The notes beneath the pieces were generated by a model, which made no database searches, was not told where the DNA came from, and worked only from the letters and a program-made list of their open reading frames with translations. DNA of 40,753 nucleotides from JALZAA01 sp035938395. Its GTDB lineage: Bacteria > Actinomycetota > Acidimicrobiia > IMCC26256 > JACDBD01. Each line of letters opens with the position of its first letter. Within the stretch, counting starts at the first letter, position 1. The stretch spans positions 1-40,753 of the forward strand of contig DASZGY010000128.1 of assembly GCA_035938395.1 (NCBI GenBank). Reading direction: 5' to 3'. The position numbers and the translations under genes were made by a program. Below are positions 16,574-24,119 of this stretch, piece by piece.

Positions 16574-17155
16574 GTGAGCGTGCAGGCGGAGCCGCGTGAG
16601 CGCGTCCTCGAAGCGACGTACGCGTGCGTCGCCCGCTTCGGCATGGGCAAGACCACCGTCGAGGACGTCGTCAAGGAGTCGGGCGTCTCACGGGCTTCGA
16701 TCTACCGGCTGTTCCCGGGCGGGAAGGACCAGCTGCTGCGGGAGACCGTCGGCTGGGAGATGAATCGGTTCTTCGCCCGACTCGCCGAGGCCGTCTACGA
16801 CGCGCCCGACTTCGCCAGCCTGCTCGAGGAGGGTCTGGTATTCGCGCACCGGGCGATCCAGGAGCACGCGGTGCTCCGCAAGGTGCTCGAGACCGAGCCG
16901 GAGCGCTTCCTGCCGCTGATCACGGTCGAGCAGCACCGCGTCCTCGACTTCATCAGCGCCTTCCTGCTGCCGTACCTCGAGCGGGAGCAGCGTGCCGGCC
17001 GGGTCCGCCCCGGTATCGACCTCGAGGCGGCCGCTCAGTACGTCGCCCGCCTCGTGCTCTCGCTCATCGGCTCGCCCGGTCGCTGGGACATGGACGACCC
17101 CGAGCAGGTTCGATTGCTCGTCCGCGAGGAGCTGCTGGGCGGGATCCTCGTCTGA
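16574..17155 (+). CDS. TetR/AcrR family transcriptional regulator (first)
   Basis: A 193-residue TetR-type repressor. The helix-turn-helix lies at about 27-52: TTVEDVVKESGVSRASIYRLF followed by PGGKDQLL. The C-terminal ligand-binding domain has no recognisable ligand signature. GTG at 16574 gives the family N-terminus; CACCAT ends 6 nt upstream (16562-16567) and could be a leaderless -10. It starts 18 nt after the liv terminator and ends 84 nt before the second TetR gene, with a palindrome-rich promoter between. Targets could be the liv operon, the diiron gene or itself. Confidence 0.85.
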   Translation: MSVQAEPRERVLEATYACVARFGMGKTTVEDVVKESGVSRASIYRLFPGGKDQLLRETVGWEMNRFFARLAEAVYDAPDFASLLEEGLVFAHRAIQEHAVLRKVLETEPERFLPLITVEQHRVLDFISAFLLPYLEREQRAGRVRPGIDLEAAAQYVARLVLSLIGSPGRWDMDDPEQVRLLVREELLGGILV

Positions 17156-17176
17156 TTGGGCGCGATTCGGGCGAGT

Positions 17177-17232
17177 TGTGACGTGCGACACATTGACGGT
17201 GAGACGTTTTCTGCCTTACTGTCTCAGGACAG
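17177..17232 (+). promoter_or_regulatory. Promoter with two candidate TetR operators
   Basis: TTGACG (17193-17198), an 18-nt spacer and TACTGT (17217-17222) form a near-consensus promoter starting near 17229. Two palindromes flank it: TGTG-N8-CACA with an inner CG/CG (17177-17192), touching the -35, and CTGTC-N4-GACAG (17219-17232), covering the end of the -10 and the start site. Both suit TetR-type repression of the second TetR gene and the diiron gene. Confidence 0.6.
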
Positions 17233-17239
17233 GAACCTG

Positions 17240-17851
17240 ATGGCGCCCCTCACCGAGACCGCCGAGGCCCCGAGCCTCTCTCCCACGATCGAGGACCGCG
17301 CGGTCCGAGCCACGCTCGCCTGCGTCGCCCGCCACGGGCTCGCCAAGACGACCTTCGACGACGTCGCCCGCGAGGCCGGTTGCGCCCGGGCCACCTTGTA
17401 CCGATACCTCGGCGGCAAGCGGCAGCTCGTGCAGATCACCATCGTTCGCGAGGCGGCGCGTCTCGCGGCCAGCGTTCGCGACGCCGGTGACGCCGAGTCC
17501 AGCTTCGAGGACGCAGTGGTGGCGATGCTCGTCCGCGCCGCCCGGGAACTACGCGAGCACGAGGCGCTGCAGTTCTTGTTCGCGTTCGAGCCCGAGCTGG
17601 TGCTCCCGCACGTCACGTTCGACGCCGGCAACCGCTTCCTCGTCGGCGCCGGTTCCGCGGTCGCGCCGGCACTCGCCCGGTTCCTCCCCGCCGAGCGCGT
17701 CGACCGGGCCGGCGAATGGCTCGCCCGCGTCGTGCTCACCCACGCTCTCTCACCCACACGTCCGATCGATCTGACCGACGAAGCCGCGACCCGCGCCCTC
17801 GTGCGCGAGCTCGTGCTGCCCGGTCTCATCGGTTTCCGAACCGCTACCTAG
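17240..17851 (+). CDS. TetR/AcrR family transcriptional regulator (second)
   Basis: A 203-residue TetR-type regulator. The helix-turn-helix is TTFDDVAREAGCARATLYRYL followed by GGKRQLV. Its N-terminal domain resembles the preceding TetR (ATxACVARxGxxKTT in both), suggesting duplication; the C-terminal halves differ. ATG at 17240 with AGGA (17231-17234) and the promoter spacing is preferred over an in-frame TTG at 17156, which would put the promoter inside the coding region. It lies 11 nt upstream of the diiron protein gene and is very probably co-transcribed with it, making that gene its likely target. Confidence 0.86.
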   Translation: MAPLTETAEAPSLSPTIEDRAVRATLACVARHGLAKTTFDDVAREAGCARATLYRYLGGKRQLVQITIVREAARLAASVRDAGDAESSFEDAVVAMLVRAARELREHEALQFLFAFEPELVLPHVTFDAGNRFLVGAGSAVAPALARFLPAERVDRAGEWLARVVLTHALSPTRPIDLTDEAATRALVRELVLPGLIGFRTAT

Positions 17852-17862
17852 GGGGTAGTCCC

Positions 17863-18987
17863 ATGGCCAGCACGCACGAGATCCTGGGCCGGGAAGAGGT
17901 CGACGACCTCGAGGCCATCCTCGCCGTCACCAACACCGACGTCGACGAGGTGGAGCACCTCGTCCAGTCGAACGGCGACGCCATCTTCACGTGGGACTAC
18001 GACCGCAGTCGTCCCGCGCTCGGCAAGCTGTACGAGCGGGCCAAGAAGTCGCAGTGGAACGCGCAGACCGACCTGCCGTGGGACACGGACGTCGACCAGG
18101 AGCACGTGGTGCTCGAGAACGCGCTGGCCAACAACATGACGTTCGGCAGCGAGCTCGACACGAAGGGCACCCCGTTCGAGAAGTGGGGTGACGCCGAGTG
18201 GCTCGCGTTCGGCGTGCAGTCGCAGAACTGGACGCTGTCACAGTTCCTCCACGGCGAGCAGGGCGCGCTGATCTGCACGGCGAAGGTCGTCGAGACCGTT
18301 CCGTGGATCGACGCCAAGTACTACGCGGCGACGCAGGTGATGGACGAGGCCCGGCACGTCGAGGTGTTCGCGAAGTACCTCGACGAGAAGCTGTCCGGCC
18401 ATTACCCGATCAACGCGCACCTGAGGCTGCTCCTCGACGACATCATCCAGGACCCGCGGTGGGACATGACCTACCTCGGTATGCAGATCATGGTCGAGGG
18501 CCTCGCGCTCGCAGCCTTCGGGTTCATCCAGCAGATGACGACCGAGCCGCTGCTGAAGCAGCTGCTTCGCTACGTCATGAGCGACGAAGCCCGCCACGTG
18601 GCCTTCGGCGTGCTCTCGCTGCAGGAGTACTACAAGGAGCTGAGTGGCCCGGAGATCCGCGAGCGCCAGGAGTTCGCGTTCGAGGCCGCCGTCCGGATGC
18701 GCGACCGGTTCCTGCAGCAGGAGGTGTTCGAGCACTTCGGAGTCAACGTGAAGGACGCCGTCCACCTCGTGATGCAGGCGCCGGACCGCAAGATGTTCCA
18801 GTCGATGCTGTTCTCGAAGATCGTGCCCAACTGCAAGAAGCTCGGTCTGCTCGACGCCGGCGACGGCTGGCTGCGTGAGCGGTTCACCGAGCTGGGCGTG
18901 ATCCAGTTCGAGGACTGGACCGACACCGGCGAGGAGTACGCGACGCTCGACGAGGTCTCGAAGGACCGCGACGCCGCCAGCGCATAG
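17863..18987 (+). CDS. Ferritin-like diiron protein of unknown substrate
   Basis: A 374-residue four-helix-bundle protein of the ferritin-like/R2-like superfamily. The six expected metal ligands are present: E132 (HGEQG), E162 and H165 (DEARH), E212 (MVEGLALAAFG), E242 and H245 (a second DEARH). The protein is longer than ferritins and lacks a recognisable R2 radical-Tyr context, so an oxygenase, oxidase or desaturase role is more likely than ribonucleotide reduction. The start follows AGGGGG (17850-17855). It is preceded by a TetR gene in the same transcript. Neighbouring acyl-CoA synthetase and transporter genes hint at catabolism of an acyl or ring substrate, but the reaction is unknown. 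Confidence 0.8.
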   Translation: MASTHEILGREEVDDLEAILAVTNTDVDEVEHLVQSNGDAIFTWDYDRSRPALGKLYERAKKSQWNAQTDLPWDTDVDQEHVVLENALANNMTFGSELDTKGTPFEKWGDAEWLAFGVQSQNWTLSQFLHGEQGALICTAKVVETVPWIDAKYYAATQVMDEARHVEVFAKYLDEKLSGHYPINAHLRLLLDDIIQDPRWDMTYLGMQIMVEGLALAAFGFIQQMTTEPLLKQLLRYVMSDEARHVAFGVLSLQEYYKELSGPEIRERQEFAFEAAVRMRDRFLQQEVFEHFGVNVKDAVHLVMQAPDRKMFQSMLFSKIVPNCKKLGLLDAGDGWLRERFTELGVIQFEDWTDTGEEYATLDEVSKDRDAASA

Positions 18988-19009
18988 CGCGTGCGTGACG
19001 ACTGACCGC

Positions 19010-19036
19010 TTGCCGGGCGGGTGCGATCAGTAGCAT
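19010..19036 (+). promoter_or_regulatory. Candidate leaderless promoter of rnj
   Basis: TTGCCG (19010-19015), a short 15-nt spacer and TAGCAT (19031-19036) lie 7 nt before the GTG start at 19044. No Shine-Dalgarno is present. The -10 spacing is convincing, the -35 less so. Confidence 0.5.
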
Positions 19037-19043
19037 CTGCCCG

Positions 19044-20711
19044 GTGAGCGACGAAGTGCGGCTCGTCTTCCTCGGCGGGCTGGGCGAGATCGGGCGGAAC
19101 TGTTTTTGCATCGAGGTCGAGGGCCGCATCCTCGTCGTCGACTGCGGGCTGATGTTCCCCGATCCGGACATGCCGGGCGTCGATCTCGTGCTGCCGGACT
19201 TCACGTACCTGCGCGAGAACGCCGACCGGGTCGAGGGCGTCGTGCTGACGCACGCCCACGAGGATCACGCCGGCGGGCTCGCGTACCTCCTCCGTGACAT
19301 CTCCGTCCCGATCTACGGGACGCCGTTGTCGCTCGGTCTCGCCCGCGGTCGCATCGAGGAAGCAGGGATGGTCGACCGCACGGAGTTCGTTCCCGTCTCA
19401 GACGGCGAGCGCCGCCGGATCGGACCGTTCGACTGCCAGTTCGTGCCCGTCACGCACTCCGTGCCCTACTCGCTCGCTACCGCCTACTTCACGCCGGCGG
19501 GCACCATCCTCCACACCGGCGACTTCAAGCTCGACCTGAACCCGGTCGACGGCCGCAAGACCGATCTCGCGCTCCTCGGCGAGATCGCCCGGCGCGACGG
19601 TGGGATCCGTCTCCTTCTCTCCGACTCCACCAACGCCGAGCGGCCCGGCTTCACGCCGTCCGAGTCGACCGTGGGTGAAGCCATGAGAGATCTGTTCCGC
19701 GACCATCCCGACCGCAGGTTCATCGTCGCCTGCTTCGCCTCGCACCTCCATCGCGTCGAGCAGGTCGCCCGGGCCGCGCTTGCGTCGGGCCGGCAGATCG
19801 CCTTCCTCGGCCGCTCGATGGCGCACAACGTGACGATCGCGCGCGAGATGGGCCTCCTCGACGTGCCGGCCGGGCGCGTGGTCGACATCGAGGACGCGGC
19901 GCGCTTCGCTCCGGGCGAGATCTGCATCATCTGCACGGGCTCGCAGGGGGAGCCGCTCAGTGCCCTGTCGCTCATGGCCGCGCACGAGCACAAGTGGGTG
20001 AAGGTGAGCGAGGACGACATCGTGGTGATCTCGGCTCACGCCATCCCGGGCAACGAGGCCAATGTGTCCCGCGTCATCGACGCGTTCCACCGCACGGGCG
20101 CGGACGTCGTCCACGGCGGCACGTCACCCGTGCACGTGTCGGGTCACGCCTCCCGCGAAGAGCTCAAGTTCATGCTGAACCTGACCCAGCCCGAGTGGTT
20201 CGTCCCCGTGCACGGCGAATACCGGCACATGGTCCACCACGCCCGCCTGGCGCGCGACGTCGGCCTGGCCGACGACCGCGTGATCGTCTGCCAGGACGGC
20301 GACGTCCTCACGCTCGGGCCGAAGGGCATGGACGTCGACCGGCGGTCGGTGCCGGCCGGCTATCTGTACGTCGACGGGATCGTCGGCGACGTCGGCCACG
20401 GCGTGCTGCGCGACCGTCGCAGCCTCGCCGAAGAAGGAGTCGTCGTCGTGATCGTGACGGTCGACGCCACCACGGGCGAGGTCGTCACCGGGCCCGAGAT
20501 CGTGACGCGCGGCTGGGTGTACGCACCCGAGGCCGACGAGCTGCTCGAGGACGGCAAGGCCGCGGTGCTCGCCTCGCTGGCGGAGGCGGCCGAGGAGGGC
20601 GCCACCGACTTCGAGACGATCCGCCGGCACACCCGGCGCGCCCTGGGCCGGTTCATCAACGAGCGGACGAAGCGGCGCCCCGCGATCATCCCCGTCGTCA
20701 TGGAGGTCTGA
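19044..20711 (+). CDS. rnj: Ribonuclease J
   Basis: A 555-residue RNase J, the metallo-beta-lactamase/beta-CASP RNase with 5'-3' exonuclease and endonuclease activities in RNA processing and decay. The zinc motif HAHEDH (H70, H72, D74, H75) is intact. LSDSTNAERPGFTPSE, CFASHLHRVEQ and the beta-CASP motifs ending in HVSGHASREELKFML are all present, as is the C-terminal domain (RTKRRPAIIPVVMEV). The length is typical of actinobacterial enzymes. With PNPase in the same window, the two main RNA-decay nucleases lie 12 kb apart. Confidence 0.95.
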   Translation: MSDEVRLVFLGGLGEIGRNCFCIEVEGRILVVDCGLMFPDPDMPGVDLVLPDFTYLRENADRVEGVVLTHAHEDHAGGLAYLLRDISVPIYGTPLSLGLARGRIEEAGMVDRTEFVPVSDGERRRIGPFDCQFVPVTHSVPYSLATAYFTPAGTILHTGDFKLDLNPVDGRKTDLALLGEIARRDGGIRLLLSDSTNAERPGFTPSESTVGEAMRDLFRDHPDRRFIVACFASHLHRVEQVARAALASGRQIAFLGRSMAHNVTIAREMGLLDVPAGRVVDIEDAARFAPGEICIICTGSQGEPLSALSLMAAHEHKWVKVSEDDIVVISAHAIPGNEANVSRVIDAFHRTGADVVHGGTSPVHVSGHASREELKFMLNLTQPEWFVPVHGEYRHMVHHARLARDVGLADDRVIVCQDGDVLTLGPKGMDVDRRSVPAGYLYVDGIVGDVGHGVLRDRRSLAEEGVVVVIVTVDATTGEVVTGPEIVTRGWVYAPEADELLEDGKAAVLASLAEAAEEGATDFETIRRHTRRALGRFINERTKRRPAIIPVVMEV

Positions 20712-20718
20712 GCCCGTC

Positions 20719-21498
20719 GTGGCGACGATCCGCGACTGGTCGAACTTCATCGCCGGGCGCGTCGCCGTCGTGACCGGCGGCGGCGGGGGAGTGGGTCGCG
20801 CCATCTGCATCCAGCTCGCCCGTGCCGGCGCCGAGGTGTGGGTCAACGACCTGTACGCCGACCGCGCCGAGAAGGTCGTCCGCGAGATCGAGGAAGAGGG
20901 CGGCGCCGCCCACCCCGCCGTGGCCGACGTGACCGACCGCGAGGCCGTACCGGGAATGGTCCGCGACACCGGCCCTGTCGACATCCTCGTGAACAACGCC
21001 GGCATCCCGCCCGAAGGCATCACCGTGAAGACCTTCGTCGAGACGGGCCCCGACGAGTGGGATCCGCTCATCCGCCTGAACCTCGCCGCCGTGCTCGGCG
21101 TCACCCGTGCGTACCTACCGGCGATGATCGAGAGCTCGTGGGGGAGGGTGCTCACGATCGTCTCCGACGCCGGCCGGCGCGGCGAGCGCAAGCAGGTCGT
21201 GTACGGCGCGGCGAAGGCCGCCGCCATGGGCTTCTCGCGTGGCCTCGCCGCCGAGGTCGGCCCGCACGGTGTGACCGTCAACTGCCTGTCGCTCGGGACC
21301 ATGAAGCACGGCCTCCTCGAGGAGGCGATCGAGCGTCAGCCCGAGCTCGAGCAGCGACTCGCCAAGGCGTACCCCGCCGGCCGCATCGGGCGTGTGAGCG
21401 ATCCCGCGCCGCTGGCCGTTCTGCTGTGCAGCGATGCCGCCGAATGGATCACCGGCCAGGTGTACCCGGTCGACGGCGGTTACTTCCCGGCGCTGTAA
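20719..21498 (+). CDS. Short-chain dehydrogenase/reductase
   Basis: A 259-residue classical SDR, an NAD(P)-dependent oxidoreductase. The cofactor motif TGGGGGVG starts at about residue 19, NNAG follows near 93, and the catalytic Ser (TIVSDAG) and YxxxK (VYGAAKA) are intact. The C-terminal PVDGGYFPAL is the usual SDR ending. Substrate unknown; the FabG-like layout permits a 3-ketoacyl or hydroxyacyl substrate. GTG at 20719 follows the rnj stop by 7 nt, with GGAGG (20702-20706) lying in the end of rnj. Confidence 0.88.
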   Translation: MATIRDWSNFIAGRVAVVTGGGGGVGRAICIQLARAGAEVWVNDLYADRAEKVVREIEEEGGAAHPAVADVTDREAVPGMVRDTGPVDILVNNAGIPPEGITVKTFVETGPDEWDPLIRLNLAAVLGVTRAYLPAMIESSWGRVLTIVSDAGRRGERKQVVYGAAKAAAMGFSRGLAAEVGPHGVTVNCLSLGTMKHGLLEEAIERQPELEQRLAKAYPAGRIGRVSDPAPLAVLLCSDAAEWITGQVYPVDGGYFPAL

Positions 21499-21505
21499 GC
21501 AATCC

Positions 21506-21578
21506 TTCTCGGCTCGTCCCTCGCAATTTTCTGGGCTCGTCCCTCGCAATTTTTCTCGGCTCCTCCCTTGCCAGAGTT
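21506..21578 (+). repeat. Three tandem 23-25 bp repeats
   Basis: Copies at 21506-21530, 21531-21554 and 21555-21578 share the core CTCGGCTCGTCCCTCGCAAT followed by a T-run. Copies 1 and 2 differ by one base in the core; copy 3 is degenerate after CTCCCTTGC. A GCAATCCTT just before copy 1 looks like the tail of a lost copy. It is AT-richer than its surroundings and lies between the SDR stop and the ftsK promoter. Confidence 0.75.
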
Positions 21579-21592
21579 GCCGGGGTATCCGG

Positions 21593-21620
21593 CTGAGTCT
21601 GGTGAGGCTGGTGTTACTGT
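21593..21620 (+). promoter_or_regulatory. Candidate ftsK promoter
   Basis: CTGAGT (21593-21598), 16 nt, and TACTGT (21615-21620), the same -10 as the second TetR promoter. The ATG of ftsK follows after 9 nt with no Shine-Dalgarno, so the transcript would be leaderless or nearly so. Confidence 0.45.
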
Positions 21621-21629
21621 CGAGGCCCT

Positions 21630-24023
21630 ATGGCCGCGCCTACTCGCACGCGCCGTCGCAAGCCCGCCCCGAAGCGCCGTCGCAACACCCGACGGCCCGC
21701 TCCGGCGCGCCCGACCGCCTGGGAGCGGAGTCGCGAAGCGGCCGGCCGTCAGCTGCGGGGCCACGGCGCCGACGCCCTCGCGGTTGGTCTCGTCGTCATC
21801 GGCGTGCTCACGGTGCTCGGGCTCGCCTCCGACCTCGCCGGGTCGGTAGGGAGGTTCCTCGCCGACGGCAGCGCCACCATGCTCGGGCGAGGCCGGATCG
21901 TCTTCCCTGCCGCGTGCTTCGGATTCGCAGTGCTGCTGTTCGCCGGCTACCGGCCCCGCGGCCTCGACGTCGACGAGGACGACGAGCCCGAGGACGACGA
22001 GCCCGAGGACGACGAGACGCGTGCGCCGGCGCCATTGCGCATCGGTCTCGGGATCGTGCTCGTGATGCTCGCCGTCGTCGGCCTGTTCCACCTCGCCGCC
22101 GGCAGCCCGCCCGTCGATCCGACCGACGGGCTGCGCAACGCCGGCGGTCTGCTCGGCGCGGCCGTGGCGTCGCCACTCGCGGCGGGAGCGGGCGTCGTCG
22201 GCACTGCAGTGATCCTCATCGGCCTCGGTCTGCTCGGGCTCCTGCTCGCGCCGGGAGTCCCGATGCGTCGCGTGTTCGACGCGATCGCGGCCGGGGCGGG
22301 CTGGGCGGCCGCCGCGGTCAGCGGCCTGTTCCAGTTGCGCGGGCACGACGCCGGCGAGACTGCTGTCGACGAACCCCGGCCGGCCGGCGCGGTCGAGGCC
22401 GCGGAGGAGCTCGACGACGACGTCGAGCTGGACGACGGGCCCGAGCCGGACGTCTACGACCCGGTGGCCGAGACGGATCCCGAGCCTCCGGCGCGCACGA
22501 CCGTCGAGCCCGGCGGGCAGGTGGCGATCGACCTCGGCCCCGGGTACCGCCCCGGGACCTGGAAGCTCCCGCCCGCGAACGTGCTCAAGCGCGGCACGAA
22601 GCACGAGATCGACCGGCGCTTCGTGGAGGAGGGCGGCAAGGTCCTCGAGGCGACGCTGGCCGAGTTCGGCGTCGTCGCAAAGCTCTCCGGCATGACCGTG
22701 GGGCCCACGGTGACCCGGTACGAGCTCGAGCTGGGATCGGGCGTGAAGGTGAACCGGGTGACCGGCCTCAGCCACGACATCGCCTACGCGATGGCGTCAC
22801 CCGACGTGCGCATCCTCGCCCCCATCCCGGGGCGCAGCGCGATCGGCGTCGAGGTGCCGAACCGGCAGCGTCAGCTGGTCACGCTGGGCGACCTCCTCGC
22901 CACCGACGACGCGAGGCAGGCCGCGCATCCGCTCGAGGTCGCTTTGGGCCGCGACATCTCGGGTCAGCCGGTGATGCTCAATCTCACCGCCATGCCGCAC
23001 CTCCTGATCGCGGGTGCGACCGGCGCCGGGAAGTCGAGCTGCATCAACTCGATCGTCTCGTCGATCCTGATGCGCGCCACCCCCGATCAGGTTCGCATGA
23101 TCCTCGTCGACCCCAAGCGCGTCGAGCTGGGTGGCTACAACGAACTGCCGCACCTGCTCACGCCGGTCGTGACCAATCCCAAGAAGGCGGCCAACGCGCT
23201 CGACTGGGCGGTGCGCGAGATGGACCTGCGTTACGAGCTGCTCGCCGACGCGGGCGTACGCGATATCGCCGGGTACAACGCGACCTTCGATCGTGGCGAC
23301 CTTGCGACGACGGACGAGCCCGACCCCATGACGGGTCGTGGATTCGAGCGCCTGCCGTACATCCTCGTCGTCGTCGACGAGCTGAACGACCTGATGATGG
23401 TGGCGGCCCGCGACGTCGAAGCCAGCGTGTGTCGCATCGCCCAGATGGCGCGCGCCGTCGGCATCCACCTCGTGATCGCGACACAGCGGCCGTCGGTCGA
23501 CGTGATCACCGGTGTGATCAAGGCCAACATTCCGAGCCGTCTCGCGTTCTCGGTGACCAGCATCGCCGACTCGCGTGTGATCCTCGACCAGGCCGGCGCC
23601 GACAAGCTGATCGGCCAGGGCGACATGCTGCTCGTCAGCGCGTCGTCGAGCCGGCCTCAGCGGATCCAGGGCGCGTGGGTGGACGAGGAGTGCATCCACC
23701 GGCTCGTTGCGCACTGGCGACGGCAGCTGCCGCAGCCGGACTACGTCGAGGGGATCGCAGGCGAAGAAGCCGCCGGCGGGCGCGCCGGCGCCGAGGTCGA
23801 CGAGGACGACGAGCTGCTCGCCCAGGCGATGGAGCTGGTCGTTCGGAGCGGGCTGGGGTCGACGAGCATGCTCCAGCGCAAGCTGCGCGTCGGGTTCGCC
23901 CGCGCCGGTCGGCTCATGGACCTGATGGAACGCCGTGGTGTCGTCGGCCCGTCCGAGGGCTCCAAGGCCCGGGCCGTGCTGATGACGGTCGAGGAGTTCG
24001 AGGAGCTCGAACAGCGCGTCTGA
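21630..24023 (+). CDS. ftsK: DNA translocase FtsK
   Basis: A 797-residue FtsK/SpoIIIE-type motor that pumps chromosomal DNA through the division septum. Residues 1-40 are very basic, followed by four TM segments (about 48-205) with an acidic loop carrying a 15-bp duplication (21978-22007, encoding DDEPE twice). The alpha domain and the motor follow, with Walker A GATGAGKS (about 461) and Walker B ILVVVDELNDLMM (about 577), where most homologues read DELADLMM. ATQRPSVDVITG and the C-terminal gamma winged-helix (SMLQRKLRVGFARAGRLMD) complete it. The linker is short compared with E. coli. Confidence 0.95.
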   Translation: MAAPTRTRRRKPAPKRRRNTRRPAPARPTAWERSREAAGRQLRGHGADALAVGLVVIGVLTVLGLASDLAGSVGRFLADGSATMLGRGRIVFPAACFGFAVLLFAGYRPRGLDVDEDDEPEDDEPEDDETRAPAPLRIGLGIVLVMLAVVGLFHLAAGSPPVDPTDGLRNAGGLLGAAVASPLAAGAGVVGTAVILIGLGLLGLLLAPGVPMRRVFDAIAAGAGWAAAAVSGLFQLRGHDAGETAVDEPRPAGAVEAAEELDDDVELDDGPEPDVYDPVAETDPEPPARTTVEPGGQVAIDLGPGYRPGTWKLPPANVLKRGTKHEIDRRFVEEGGKVLEATLAEFGVVAKLSGMTVGPTVTRYELELGSGVKVNRVTGLSHDIAYAMASPDVRILAPIPGRSAIGVEVPNRQRQLVTLGDLLATDDARQAAHPLEVALGRDISGQPVMLNLTAMPHLLIAGATGAGKSSCINSIVSSILMRATPDQVRMILVDPKRVELGGYNELPHLLTPVVTNPKKAANALDWAVREMDLRYELLADAGVRDIAGYNATFDRGDLATTDEPDPMTGRGFERLPYILVVVDELNDLMMVAARDVEASVCRIAQMARAVGIHLVIATQRPSVDVITGVIKANIPSRLAFSVTSIADSRVILDQAGADKLIGQGDMLLVSASSSRPQRIQGAWVDEECIHRLVAHWRRQLPQPDYVEGIAGEEAAGGRAGAEVDEDDELLAQAMELVVRSGLGSTSMLQRKLRVGFARAGRLMDLMERRGVVGPSEGSKARAVLMTVEEFEELEQRV

Positions 24024-24050
24024 CCTCCCGGCGCGGGTGGGAGGCTGGAC

Positions 24051-24082
24051 GCGACGACGGCGGTCTTGCCGGCCGTCGTCGC
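24051..24082 (+). terminator. Terminator-like hairpin after ftsK
   Basis: An 11-bp perfect stem (24051-24061 with 24072-24082) and a 10-nt loop lie 27 nt after the ftsK stop. No U-tract. It could end ftsK transcription or attenuate read-through into the next gene. Confidence 0.5.
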
Positions 24083-24119
24083 AGAGCCGCAGCTTGCGAC
24101 GGCGCCAGGAGGGATTGCG

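Noticed and set aside
21506..21578. The tandem repeats as FtsK-orienting sequences or a CRISPR array
   Set aside because: Orienting sequences are short G-rich octamers spread over the chromosome. These units abut with no spacers, so CRISPR does not fit.
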